Below are positions 42,693 to 50,899 of a DNA stretch of 64,000 nt, one piece after another. Source of the DNA: Hyphomicrobiales bacterium (GTDB lineage Bacteria; Pseudomonadota; Alphaproteobacteria; Rhizobiales; Rhizobiaceae); NCBI GenBank assembly GCA_900469955.1, contig UBYX01000046.1, forward strand, positions 1 to 64,000, in the 5' to 3' direction. Position numbers and translations under genes: made by a program. Under the pieces are notes generated by a model that was not told where the DNA came from, searched no databases, and saw only the letters and a list, made by a program, of their open reading frames with translations. How positions within the stretch are numbered: the stretch's first letter is position 1; every line of letters begins with the position of its first letter.

Positions 42693-43232
42693 TTACTCCG
42701 TACCCGCTGGTTCCGTTGGGTCGCGAGCTTTGTCCGGCATCACATAGATCGCTTCGAAGCCGGACACGAACTTATCGAAGAGAACGGAAAATGCGTTGAT
42801 CTCGTCTTCCGGCCAGCCTTCGAGTACATGGGCAAGAAGCGAGCGCTTGACCGCCCGGATTTCCGCAAAAAGGCTTTCCCCCAGTTCCGTTGCCACCAGC
42901 AGCGAACGCCGCCCGTCCGCCTGGGAGGCATCACGGCGCAGGATGCCGCGGGCGACGAGGTCCGCGACCAGCCGGCTGCCGCGGGAGGGGTCGATGCGCA
43001 TGGCTTCGGCGATCGCTCCCACGGTCGCTTCGCCTTCGATGCGGCGGATTACTTCCAGCACGTCGAGATGCGAGATTTCCAGGCCGGGAACGATCCTGGC
43101 GACAGCCGTGCGTCCGATGATCCGCCTGCCGATCAGAAGACGCATGCGCGCAAGCGTTTCGCCAATGCGCGTCACGTCCTCCGGCGAGGGAGAGGCCGCA
43201 ATGTCCTGTTTTTGGGCGCTTTCAGTCGTCAT
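42693..43232 (-). CDS. MarR-family transcriptional regulator
   Basis: A 179-residue winged-helix regulator. The DNA-binding region reads SHLDVLEVIRRIEGEATVGAIAEAM, with wing RDASQADGRRSLLVATELG. The N-terminal 20 residues are polar and disordered. Divergent from a DHA2 exporter whose promoter lies in the shared intergenic region; MarR regulators in this layout normally repress the pump until a drug-like ligand binds. Confidence 0.9.
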   Translation of the reverse strand: MTTESAQKQDIAASPSPEDVTRIGETLARMRLLIGRRIIGRTAVARIVPGLEISHLDVLEVIRRIEGEATVGAIAEAMRIDPSRGSRLVADLVARGILRRDASQADGRRSLLVATELGESLFAEIRAVKRSLLAHVLEGWPEDEINAFSVLFDKFVSGFEAIYVMPDKARDPTEPAGTE

Positions 43233-43297
43233 GGCCCGAACATATCAGAGCGCTTTCGTCGGTCCAAGAGTTCTTTGCTATTCACATCAGAGTGCCG

Positions 43298-43328
43298 TTG
43301 ACAATTATATGCTGAAGGCAGATAAATT
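43298..43328 (+). promoter_or_regulatory. Promoter of the DHA2 exporter with imperfect dyad
   Basis: TTGACA (43298-43303), a 17-bp spacer and GATAAA (43321-43326). An imperfect dyad, AATTATATGC (43303-43312) against GCAGATAAATT (43318-43328), spans the spacer and -10 box and could be the MarR operator. Confidence 0.55.
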
Positions 43329-43348
43329 TTTGTAATCTGGATTGCCTC

Positions 43349-44872
43349 ATGGATATGACCCGACCGGCCAGTGCGCCACTCGTTGCCAGCCACAGACAGC
43401 GGCTGGCGATCTTCTGCTTTCTCCTGACGGCGCTCTTCATGGCGACGTTGGACAATCAGATCGTTTCGACGGCCCTGCCGACCATCGCCGCTGAATTCGG
43501 CCAGCTGGAGCGTTTTGGCTGGGTCGGATCTGCCTATCTTCTCGCCGCCAGCGCGACCATGCCCGTCTACGGCAAGCTCGGGGATCTGTTCGGGCGAAAA
43601 TACGTGATGATCGCCGCGATCGTGATCTTCACCATCGGCTCGCTGACCTGCGGTCTTGCGTGGTCGATGGATTCGCTGATCGCCTCACGGGTGCTGCAGG
43701 GCATGGGCGGGGGCGGCATCATGGTCTCGATCTTCTCTATCAATGCCGATCTTTTCGAGCCGCGCGAACGGGCGAAATACCAGAGCTATTCCAGTCTGGT
43801 GATCATGGCCTCGGGAAGCGTGGGGCCGTTGCTCGGCGGCAGGATGAGCGAACTCTTCGGCTGGCGCTCGATCTTCCTGATCAACCTGCCGATCGGCATT
43901 ATCGCCTTGACCGGCATCATGCTGCTTCTGCCCTACCGTCGTCCCGTCCGTCGGCCGAAGATCGATTACATAGGCGCGATCCTGCTGGCCGTGACCGTCA
44001 CCAGCTTCGTGGCATGGGCAGACAGCGTCACGCTGTTCGGCTCGCTGCTTACCTGGCAGTCCTTGGTTATCGTGGCGTTCGGCGTGCTTTGCGCCGCTCT
44101 CTGGATCTTCGTCGAGTCCCGCGTGCCCGAGCCGATCGTGCCGTTGAAGCTTTTCCGCGATTCGACCTTTTCCCTGTTCCTGATCATCTCTTTCTGTTCC
44201 GGTGGCATCGCGATCGGCATGGTCAACTATTTTGCGCTCTTCCTGCAGACGACGACCGGGCTTTCCCCATCGAGCGCGGGACTGTTCTTCATCGGGACGA
44301 CCTCCGGCATCGTCATCGGCTCCATATCGGCGGGCCGGCTGATCTCGATTACCGGCCGCTACAAGCCGTTCACGGTCGCGGGGTTGACGCTGAATATTGT
44401 CGCACTCTTCCTCTTTTCCCAGCTGACGGCCGGGCCGCCTCTGCCGGTGATTTTTGCCCTGATGTTCCTGCAGGGCCTGGCGATCGGCTTTGGCCAGCAG
44501 GCGCCGATCATCGGCGTGCAGAATTCGGCTCCGCGTGACGATGTCGGTGCGGCGACCGGTGCGGTGACCCTGATGCGCATGGCTGGCGCTTCGATTGCGA
44601 TTTCGCTCTATGGCGCCATCGTCGCGGCGGGGCTGCGCGGGGTGGAAACCCACATCCCGGGCGTTACCGACATAGGGTCGCTGACGCCGCAAATGCTCAT
44701 GGATCTTCCGGACGCTGCCCGCCTTGCCGTGCAGAATCTTTATGCGGGGACCTTCACATCCGTGTTCATGACGGCGACGATAATTGCCGTGACGGGTCTG
44801 TTGGCGGGCCTTTTCCTGAAGCCCGTTCGTCTCCCTCCGGCGAAGCCGGCCGACAAGCCCGACGTCAGGTGA
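43349..44872 (+). CDS. DHA2-family (EmrB/QacA-like) drug exporter
   Basis: A 507-residue major-facilitator protein with about 14 transmembrane helices. MFS motifs are visible: LDNQIVSTALPTIAAEFG in helix 1 and YGKLGDLFGRK in the first cytoplasmic loop, followed by the motif-C-like region in helix 5 (SGSVGPLLGGRMSELFGWR). It should expel hydrophobic or cationic drugs using the proton gradient. No EmrA-type adaptor gene is adjacent. Divergent from a MarR regulator, the probable repressor. Confidence 0.92.
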   Translation: MDMTRPASAPLVASHRQRLAIFCFLLTALFMATLDNQIVSTALPTIAAEFGQLERFGWVGSAYLLAASATMPVYGKLGDLFGRKYVMIAAIVIFTIGSLTCGLAWSMDSLIASRVLQGMGGGGIMVSIFSINADLFEPRERAKYQSYSSLVIMASGSVGPLLGGRMSELFGWRSIFLINLPIGIIALTGIMLLLPYRRPVRRPKIDYIGAILLAVTVTSFVAWADSVTLFGSLLTWQSLVIVAFGVLCAALWIFVESRVPEPIVPLKLFRDSTFSLFLIISFCSGGIAIGMVNYFALFLQTTTGLSPSSAGLFFIGTTSGIVIGSISAGRLISITGRYKPFTVAGLTLNIVALFLFSQLTAGPPLPVIFALMFLQGLAIGFGQQAPIIGVQNSAPRDDVGAATGAVTLMRMAGASIAISLYGAIVAAGLRGVETHIPGVTDIGSLTPQMLMDLPDAARLAVQNLYAGTFTSVFMTATIIAVTGLLAGLFLKPVRLPPAKPADKPDVR

Positions 44873-44915
44873 CACTCATCTGGCGGCGCGCCATTTTTGC
44901 CCTATCTTCAAGGAC

Positions 44916-45926
44916 ATGAAACCAGAGGCCCTGCTTCATCCCACTCCGGCCGGGCTCTTCTGCCCCATCGGCCGCTTTCATGTCGATCCCGTACGTCCCG
45001 TCGAGCGGGCCTTGATCACGCATGGCCATTCCGATCATGCCCGAGCCGGCCACGCGAAGGTTCTGGGGACGCGTCAGACCCTCGATATCATGCGAATACG
45101 TTACGGCGAGGGTTTCGCCGGATCGGAACAGGCCGCCGCATTCGGAGAGGAAATCGACATCGAAGGCGTTAGGGTGAGCTTTCATCCGGCCGGACACGTG
45201 CTTGGCTCGGCGCAGATCGTTATCGAGAAGGACGGCCTACGCATCGTCGTCTCCGGGGACTATAAGCGCGGCACCGACCCCACCTGCGACCCTTTCGTGC
45301 CGGTTGCCTGCGATGTCTTCATCACCGAGGCGACCTTCGGCCTGCCGGTCTTCCATCACCCCAACCCCAAGGAGGAGATCGCCAAGCTTCTCACTTCGCT
45401 GAAGCAGTTTCCCGAGCGCAGCCATCTGATCGGCGCCTATGCGCTTGGCAAGGCGCAGCGCGTCATCAGGCTGATCCGCGATTGCGGCTATTCCGAACCG
45501 ATCTTCATCCACGGCGCGCTTGCCAGACTTTGCGAGTATTATGTCGGCCAAGGGATCAACCTCGGCGACATCCGCCCGGCAACGATCGAAAAGAGCAGCC
45601 CCGCAGCCTTCAGGGGCGCCGTCGTCGTCGGCCCTCCGTCCGCGTTCCAGGATCGCTGGGCGCGGCGCTTCAACGAACCGCTGATCGCTTTCGCCTCCGG
45701 CTGGATGATGGTGCGCCAGCGGGCGAAACAGGGCGGGGTCGAGCTGCCGCTCGTTATTTCCGATCATTGCGATTGGCCGGAATTGCTTTCGACCATCGGG
45801 GAAATCGGTCCGTCCGAGGTGTGGGTGACCCATGGCCGGGAGGAAGCCCTGGTGCGCTGGTGCGAGTTGAAGAACATCCCGGCCCGGCCGCTGCATCTCG
45901 TCGGCTACGAGGACGAGGGGGATTGA
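44916..45926 (+). CDS. Ligase-associated MBL-fold DNA exonuclease
   Basis: A 336-residue metallo-beta-lactamase/beta-CASP nuclease. The zinc site begins with H36-x-H38-x-D40-H41 (ITHGHSDHARAGH), with PAGHVLGSAQ and SGDYKRGTDP as later ligands, and SDHCDWPEL near the end. It matches the exonuclease partner of bacterial ATP-dependent DNA ligases (LexoA/ligase-associated type). The ligase gene is the next gene, 254 bp on; the intervening DNA is a palindromic repeat. The usual Lhr-like helicase and phosphoesterase partners are not adjacent. Confidence 0.9.
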   Translation: MKPEALLHPTPAGLFCPIGRFHVDPVRPVERALITHGHSDHARAGHAKVLGTRQTLDIMRIRYGEGFAGSEQAAAFGEEIDIEGVRVSFHPAGHVLGSAQIVIEKDGLRIVVSGDYKRGTDPTCDPFVPVACDVFITEATFGLPVFHHPNPKEEIAKLLTSLKQFPERSHLIGAYALGKAQRVIRLIRDCGYSEPIFIHGALARLCEYYVGQGINLGDIRPATIEKSSPAAFRGAVVVGPPSAFQDRWARRFNEPLIAFASGWMMVRQRAKQGGVELPLVISDHCDWPELLSTIGEIGPSEVWVTHGREEALVRWCELKNIPARPLHLVGYEDEGD

Positions 45927-45957
45927 TGGCGATGGTCTTTTCTGCCGATACCGCCGA

Positions 45958-46145
45958 CACCCCCCTCTGCCCTGCCGGGCATCTCCCCCACAAGGGGGGA
46001 GATCGGATCTGGCACGACCTGCCCGTAACAACTGCTGTCTCGCTTGCTGCAAGGGTAACAAGCTTCAATAGGGCAATGGCGATACCGCGAGTCGATCTCC
46101 CTACCCGTGGGGGAGATGCCCGGCAGGGCAAGGCGGGGCGGGCAC
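45958..46145. repeat. Rhizobial palindromic intergenic repeat element
   Basis: The left arm (about 45958-46005) contains CCCTGCCGGGCATCTCCCCC and AAGGGGGGAGATC. The right arm (about 46093-46142) contains GATCTCCCTACCCGTGGGGG and GAGATGCCCGGCAGGGCA, so the two arms are long inverted copies. Each arm also has internal dyads. Mosaic elements with this GCCGGGCATCTCC-type core are scattered through rhizobial intergenic regions. It lies between the exonuclease and ligase genes, could fold into a large hairpin in the mRNA, and may uncouple the two. Confidence 0.8.
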
Positions 46146-46179
46146 GGCACACGGGTTATTTCCTGCGAGGGCCAAATTC

Positions 46180-47811
46180 ATGAAAGCCTTTGCGACCCTG
46201 CTCGACCGGCTGGTGTTCACCCCCTCGCGAAATGGTAAGCTGACCCTCCTTGCCGACTATTTTCGCGATACGCCCGATCCCGATCGGGGGTATGGACTTG
46301 CCGCACTCGCCGGCGCGCTGGATTTGAAAAGCGTCAAACCGGCCATGCTGCGCGAGCTGGTATTGGAGCGTATGGACCCCGTTCTTTTCCAGTATTCCTA
46401 CGACTACGTCGGCGATCTCGCCGAGACCATCTCGCTTGTCTGGGACGGCACCGCCAAGGATACTATCGACGATGACCACCAACCGCGTCTCGGCGAAGTG
46501 GTCGTCCGCATGAATTCGCTCGGCCGCACCGAAGTCCGCTCAGCCGTCCGCGACCTGCTTGACAGGCTCGATACATCGAGCCGCTTTGCGTTCCTGAAAC
46601 TCGCGACCGGGTCGCTTCGCATCGGCGTATCGGCCCGGCTCGCCAAGCAGGCGCTGTCGGACATGAGTGGCAAGGACGTGACCGAGATCGAAACCCTCTG
46701 GCATGGATTGGCGCCACCTTACGAGCCGCTCTTCGCCTGGCTGGAGGGGAGGGCCGAGAAGCCGGTGCTGGCAACGCCCGCCATCTTCCATTCGGTCATG
46801 CTGGCCAATCCCGTCGAAGCGGGCGATCTCGAAAAGCTCGACCCGCTGGATTATGCCGCTGAGTGGAAATGGGATGGCATCCGCGTCCAGATGTCGAGTT
46901 ACGGCGGCACGAAGAAGCTCTATTCCCGCTCCGGCGATGACATCACCGGCGCCTTTCCCGATATCGTCGAGGCGATCAATTTCGAAGGCGTCATTGACGG
47001 CGAACTGCTGGTCGGCGGCACCTTCCGCTCCAACAGCCCGACGCGAACCTTTTCCGACCTGCAGCAGCGGCTGAACCGCAAAACGGTCACGGGCAGGATG
47101 CTGGACGAATACCCGGCCTTCGTGCGCGCTTACGATGTGCTCTTTGAGGGCGACATGGATATTCGCGCAAGATCCTTTTTCGAACGCCGCGATAGGCTCG
47201 CCGACGTCATCGAGCACGCTCCACACGACCGGTTCGACCTCTCCCAGCTCGTGCCCTTCACCAACTGGGAGGAGCTGGACAGCCTGCGGGTAGCTCCGCC
47301 CGATCCGGTCATCGAAGGCGTGATGATCAAGAAGAAGGGTAGTCCATATCAGGCCGGACGCCTTAAGGGGCCGTGGTTCAAGTGGAAGCGCGATCCCTAC
47401 AATATCGACGCGGTGATGCTTTACGCCCAGCGCGGCCATGGCAAGCGCTCGAGCTATTATTCCGATTTCACCTTCGGCGTCTGGGCCGAGACGCCTGACG
47501 GTGAGGAACTGGTGCCGGTCGGAAAGGCCTATTTCGGCTTCACCGATGCGGAACTCGAAGTGCTCGACAAATTCGTGCGCGACAACACGATCGATCGGTT
47601 CGGGCCTGTCAGGGCGGTGCGGGCCGAACCCGGTTTCGGCTTCGTGCTGGAGGTCGCCTTCGAAGGCATCAACCGCTCGACCCGCCACAAATCCGGTGTC
47701 GCCATGCGCTTCCCGCGCATCGCCCGGCTGAGGCAGGACAAGCTGCCACGCGATGCCGACCGGCTTTCGACGCTGACGGCGATGTTGGATGTGAAAACGG
47801 GACAAGGCTGA
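46180..47811 (+). CDS. ATP-dependent DNA ligase (LigB/archaeal-type, bacterial accessory)
   Basis: A 543-residue ligase. An N-terminal DNA-binding domain (1-205) precedes the nucleotidyltransferase domain, whose adenylated lysine is K230 in EWKWDGIR. Further motifs are LYSRSGDD, VIDGELLV and EGVMIKKKGSPY; LKGPWFKWKRDP is motif V. A C-terminal OB domain completes it. It seals nicks with ATP, in addition to the essential NAD-dependent LigA expected elsewhere. It works with the exonuclease encoded upstream, a pairing linked to DNA repair or end processing. Confidence 0.93.
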   Translation: MKAFATLLDRLVFTPSRNGKLTLLADYFRDTPDPDRGYGLAALAGALDLKSVKPAMLRELVLERMDPVLFQYSYDYVGDLAETISLVWDGTAKDTIDDDHQPRLGEVVVRMNSLGRTEVRSAVRDLLDRLDTSSRFAFLKLATGSLRIGVSARLAKQALSDMSGKDVTEIETLWHGLAPPYEPLFAWLEGRAEKPVLATPAIFHSVMLANPVEAGDLEKLDPLDYAAEWKWDGIRVQMSSYGGTKKLYSRSGDDITGAFPDIVEAINFEGVIDGELLVGGTFRSNSPTRTFSDLQQRLNRKTVTGRMLDEYPAFVRAYDVLFEGDMDIRARSFFERRDRLADVIEHAPHDRFDLSQLVPFTNWEELDSLRVAPPDPVIEGVMIKKKGSPYQAGRLKGPWFKWKRDPYNIDAVMLYAQRGHGKRSSYYSDFTFGVWAETPDGEELVPVGKAYFGFTDAELEVLDKFVRDNTIDRFGPVRAVRAEPGFGFVLEVAFEGINRSTRHKSGVAMRFPRIARLRQDKLPRDADRLSTLTAMLDVKTGQG

Positions 47812-47866
47812 TCGCCTGATCTCAAATCATTGAATGGACAGCGCCATGACTGAATGCTGAGATCGC

Positions 47867-48850
47867 ATGAGGCAAACAGTTCAGGAATCAGAAGGCATGG
47901 CAGACGATCGGGTGACTTCCTCCACACGCTTTCCCCCGGACGGCATGACCCGCCGCGCACTTCTTGCTGCAACGGCGGGCCTGTCGGTGGCAGCGCTCCT
48001 GCCGGCATCGGCAGACGCGGCCGCTTTTCCCGTTCCGGAGATACTGCCGCTTGAAAAGGAAGACTATGCCGAGGCCCGTGGGCGCTTCCGGACAAATCTC
48101 ATCAAAAAAGGCCCGGCTCCGGAAAAATCGGAACCGCTGGGCACGCCGCCCGGCGCAAGGCGCGTCTACTATCATGGTGGCCCGGAAGGCTCTATTGAGC
48201 TGATCGCCTGGCTTTCCCACTACGAGCCGTCGGCGAAATTGACGCCCGCGGTTCTCTTCCTGCACGGTGGCAATGCGACCGGCGACGGGCATTGGGAGCT
48301 GATGAAATCCTATTGGGAAGCGGGTTTCGTCGTCCTCCATCCGTCCTTCCGGGGCGAAAACGGCCAGGCGGGCAATTTTTCCGGCTTTTACGACGAGACC
48401 GCCGATGCGCTCGCGGCCGCGAACTATCTGGAATCTCTGCCGGGCATCGACAAGGACCGCCTCTTCCTCGCGGGCCACAGCAATGGCGGCACGCTGGCGC
48501 TCCTCGCCTCCATGACAAGGAAATTCCGCGCCGCCGCGCCGATTTCGGCCGGCGTCAATTCATGGCGTTTCTTCGGCCGCTACGATCGCGAAATCCGGTT
48601 CGACGCGAATGATCCGATGGAGTTCATCATGCGCTCTTCCGTCTGCTTTGGCCCGAGCCTCAAATGCCCGACCCTTCTGCTGCGCGGTACGGAGGAGCGG
48701 CCCTTCGACAAGGATCACCAGCTCCTGATCGACCGAGCCCGCTCTGCGGGCGTCTCCATCGAGGCAAAACTCCTGCCCGGCAACCACAACGGCGTCGTCC
48801 CCGGCGCAGTTCTCGAAAGCATCCGCTTTTTCAACGCGGTCGCCGCCTAA
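47867..48850 (+). CDS. Exported alpha/beta-hydrolase (dienelactone/prolyl-oligopeptidase-like)
   Basis: A 327-residue hydrolase. A Tat-like signal (MTRRALLAATAGLSVAALLP) begins at residue 27, so translation may really start at 47897 or 47945; none of the starts has a strong ribosome site. The catalytic fold is clear: LFLHGGNATGDGHW as oxyanion region, Ser205 in GHSNGG, and the histidine in LLPGNHNGV. Substrate unknown; probably periplasmic. The last 75 bp, coding for PGNHNGVVPGAVLESIRFFN and the end, are duplicated about 1.1 kb downstream as a decayed fragment. Confidence 0.85.
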   Translation: MRQTVQESEGMADDRVTSSTRFPPDGMTRRALLAATAGLSVAALLPASADAAAFPVPEILPLEKEDYAEARGRFRTNLIKKGPAPEKSEPLGTPPGARRVYYHGGPEGSIELIAWLSHYEPSAKLTPAVLFLHGGNATGDGHWELMKSYWEAGFVVLHPSFRGENGQAGNFSGFYDETADALAAANYLESLPGIDKDRLFLAGHSNGGTLALLASMTRKFRAAAPISAGVNSWRFFGRYDREIRFDANDPMEFIMRSSVCFGPSLKCPTLLLRGTEERPFDKDHQLLIDRARSAGVSIEAKLLPGNHNGVVPGAVLESIRFFNAVAA

Positions 48851-48862
48851 GGAGGCGCGCGG

Positions 48863-49123
48863 CTGTCTTTTCTGCGCTTTCCACTCTATATTCCGCAGAC
48901 GGAGACTGCTCAGGACCGCAACATCATTCCCGCCGACTATCCGGAGCTGAAACGGCTCGTCTGGAGCCGTGATGCCTCGCGCCCCATCCCCGCCAGAAAA
49001 GTTCTTACCATCTATGAACGCAACTGGCGCTTCATCGATGAACGCCATTTGACAAAGCGGGAGGCCGAGCTCATTCGCGATTTGGCTCAGGTTTACGGCG
49101 CGGGCGTCCTGCTTAAATCCTGA
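48863..49123 (+). CDS. Small protein coupled to the nucleotidyltransferase; CTG start
   Basis: An 86-residue open frame of good coding character (LSFLRFPLYIPQTETAQ..., LKRLVWSRDASRPIPARK, LTIYERNWRFIDERHLTKRE). There is no in-frame ATG or GTG near the front. A perfect AAGGAGG (48849-48855), overlapping the hydrolase stop, stands 7 nt before CTG 48863, so CTG initiation is proposed. Its TGA overlaps the next ATG (49121-49125, TGATG), showing translational coupling with the AbiEii-like gene. Family not recognised by name. By analogy with two-gene modules it may be the antitoxin-like partner. Confidence 0.6.
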   Translation: MSFLRFPLYIPQTETAQDRNIIPADYPELKRLVWSRDASRPIPARKVLTIYERNWRFIDERHLTKREAELIRDLAQVYGAGVLLKS

Positions 49124-49835
49124 TGAAGACGTTTCGATGCTCAGAGCACCGGATCATCGCCGAAGCCTTGTCGCTGATGGATCAGGAGTATCTGTTTTCC
49201 AAATAATGCTGGTCGGCGGTGGAATGGCAATTGTTCTGAAGTTGGACGAATACCGGCGTTCTCTGGATGTCGATTTTCTATGCGCATCGGTGGATGGCTA
49301 TCGCGAGCTGCACTGCGCCGCGACGGAGCGGGGACTAAGTGCTTTTTTCGGTTCCATGAAAGCTCTGCGCGATTTGCGTATCGACCCATACGGGCTGAGG
49401 ACAATCCTCGAATTCGAAGGGCTGCAGATCAAGTTCGAGATCATTCGGAAAGGTCTAGTCGCTCTTGGCGGCGTGATGGATGCCGAATTGGGTGTCCCGA
49501 CGCTGGAGTTCGAAGACATGGTCACCGAAAAATTGCTCGCCAATGCGGATCGCTGCCAGGACCGCTCGGTTGCCTATCGAGATGCTTTCGACTTGGGCAT
49601 GATGATCGAGCATTTCTGCGCGCTGCCTTCCGAATTGATCGAAAAGGCAAAAGCAGATTATGGCTCGGACGTGGAGCAGAAATTGGGTTGGATAACTGAC
49701 CGGCTCGAGGACGACGCCGAACGTCGAGCTGCGGCGGATGCATTGGAAATGGAGGACGCCACCGCCTCCTTGGCCGTCTCGGCCCTTCGTCGCGAGATCG
49801 CCAGACTTTCACTAAAGCCTGAAATCCACTCTTGA
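49123..49835 (+). pseudogene. AbiEii/AbiGii-like nucleotidyltransferase, reading frame disrupted
   Basis: A minimal-nucleotidyltransferase-like protein. The natural start is ATG 49123, coupled to the upstream gene; it gives MKTFRCSEHRIIAEALSLMD and stops at TAA 49204-49206. The family sequence continues in another frame as LVGGGMAIVLKLDEYRRSLD, with GGG and D-V-D-F as the nucleotidyltransferase site, through 49835. One base appears lost near TGG-TC at about 49210-49214, plus an in-frame stop. Alternatively, ribosomes re-initiate at ATG 49206 (TAATG overlap) and make a 209-residue protein that keeps the catalytic core. Such proteins are toxins in AbiE-like systems or nucleotidyltransferases of unknown role. 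Confidence 0.7.
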
Positions 49836-49872
49836 AGAAAACCGTTGCACGAGCGGCGGCGGGCGGTTCGCA

Positions 49873-49948
49873 CCCGGCAACCACAATAGCGTCATCTCCC
49901 GGCGCAGTCCTCGAAAGCATCCGCTTTTTCAACGCGGTCGCGGCTTAG
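49873..49948 (+). pseudogene. Decayed duplicate of the hydrolase 3' end
   Basis: This 76-bp stretch matches the 3' end of the hydrolase gene (48776-48850) with about seven substitutions and one inserted base, and still ends in a stop codon (TAG 49946-49948). The insertion shifts the frame, so it is a remnant. It directly abuts the convergent SDR gene. No homology extends upstream of CCCGGCAACC. Confidence 0.85.
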
Positions 49949-50784
49949 TCGATCCGCGTATCGAGCGCCACCGTCTCCCAGGTGGCCAGGTCCTGAAGGA
50001 GCTGTTGTGCGTGGTCGCGGATGGCGGCGACTGAATCCTCGCCGAGTTGCAAGCGAAGTGGTGTCCGCTCGGCCTTGAGGGCGAGGTCTATGGCTCGTGC
50101 CGCCTTGGCCGGATCACCTTCCTGCGTGCCGTCCAAGCCATGGGCGAAATCGCGTGTGCCGCCGACGATATCGCGATAGGCGTCCATGACCGGCATATGT
50201 TTGAGCGCGTCCGCTGCAAAACCGGTGCGGAACGCGCCGGGTTCTACGATCAGCCCCTTGATGCCGAACGGCGCGACTTCCTGCGCGAGTGCCTCGGTCA
50301 TGCCTTCGAGAGCGAATTTCGATGCCGAATATGCGCTGAATCCACCGAATGAAAGCTGGCCGCCGAGGCTCGAAATGTTGACGATCGCACCGCTCTTCTG
50401 AGCCCGCATCTGCGGCAGAACCGCTTTCGTCACGGCCACGGCGCCGAAGAAATTGGTTTCCATCTGGGCGCGCAGCTCTGATTCCGGAGTTTCTTCGACC
50501 GCACCCACGATGCCGTAGCCGGCGTTGTTGATCAGCACGTCGATGCGACCGAAGCGCGCCATCGCAGCCTCGACCGCCGCCTCCGCTTCCCCCGCAGCCG
50601 TAACATCGAGCTGTTGCACCAGAACCCGTTCCGGCGCGGCAGCGGCCAGCGCATCGAGTTTCGCAGGCGTGCGGGCGGTCGCCACCACGTTGTAACCCTG
50701 CTTGATCGCGTAACGGGCGAAGGCCATGCCGAAGCCCGAAGAGGCGCCGGTGATGAACCAGGTGGTGGTCTCTGTGCTGCTCAT
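49945..50784 (-). CDS. Short-chain dehydrogenase/reductase
   Basis: A 279-residue classical SDR. The NAD(P)-binding motif is ITGASSGFGMAFARYA, the structural NNAG lies in VLINNAGYGIVGAV, and the catalytic serine, YxxxK pair is in VNISSLGG and YSASKFALEG. Substrate unknown; such enzymes are annotated as ketoreductases or oxidoreductases. GGAGAAGG precedes ATG 50784. Its 3' end meets the decayed hydrolase fragment. Confidence 0.9.
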   Translation of the reverse strand: MSSTETTTWFITGASSGFGMAFARYAIKQGYNVVATARTPAKLDALAAAAPERVLVQQLDVTAAGEAEAAVEAAMARFGRIDVLINNAGYGIVGAVEETPESELRAQMETNFFGAVAVTKAVLPQMRAQKSGAIVNISSLGGQLSFGGFSAYSASKFALEGMTEALAQEVAPFGIKGLIVEPGAFRTGFAADALKHMPVMDAYRDIVGGTRDFAHGLDGTQEGDPAKAARAIDLALKAERTPLRLQLGEDSVAAIRDHAQQLLQDLATWETVALDTRID

Positions 50785-50899
50785 GTTCCTTCTCCTGTTC
50801 TTTGGGTGATCCGCTGCTCTGCGGCATGAACAGGAGAATGCCGCAAGAGGTTGCATCCGCCGAGGAGGATGCCCGGTTTCCTTACGATCCGTGCCGGCC

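Noticed and set aside
43685..44875. A 396-codon frame antisense to the DHA2 exporter
   Set aside because: Charged low-complexity translation typical of the complement of membrane-protein codons.
45958..46145. CRISPR array or insertion sequence
   Set aside because: Only two inverted arms, no regularly spaced direct repeats and no transposase frame; it fits a palindromic intergenic element.
48851..49872. Transposon carrying the two-gene cassette
   Set aside because: No transposase and no terminal inverted repeats; the flanking direct repeats are gene-end copies, not short target duplications.
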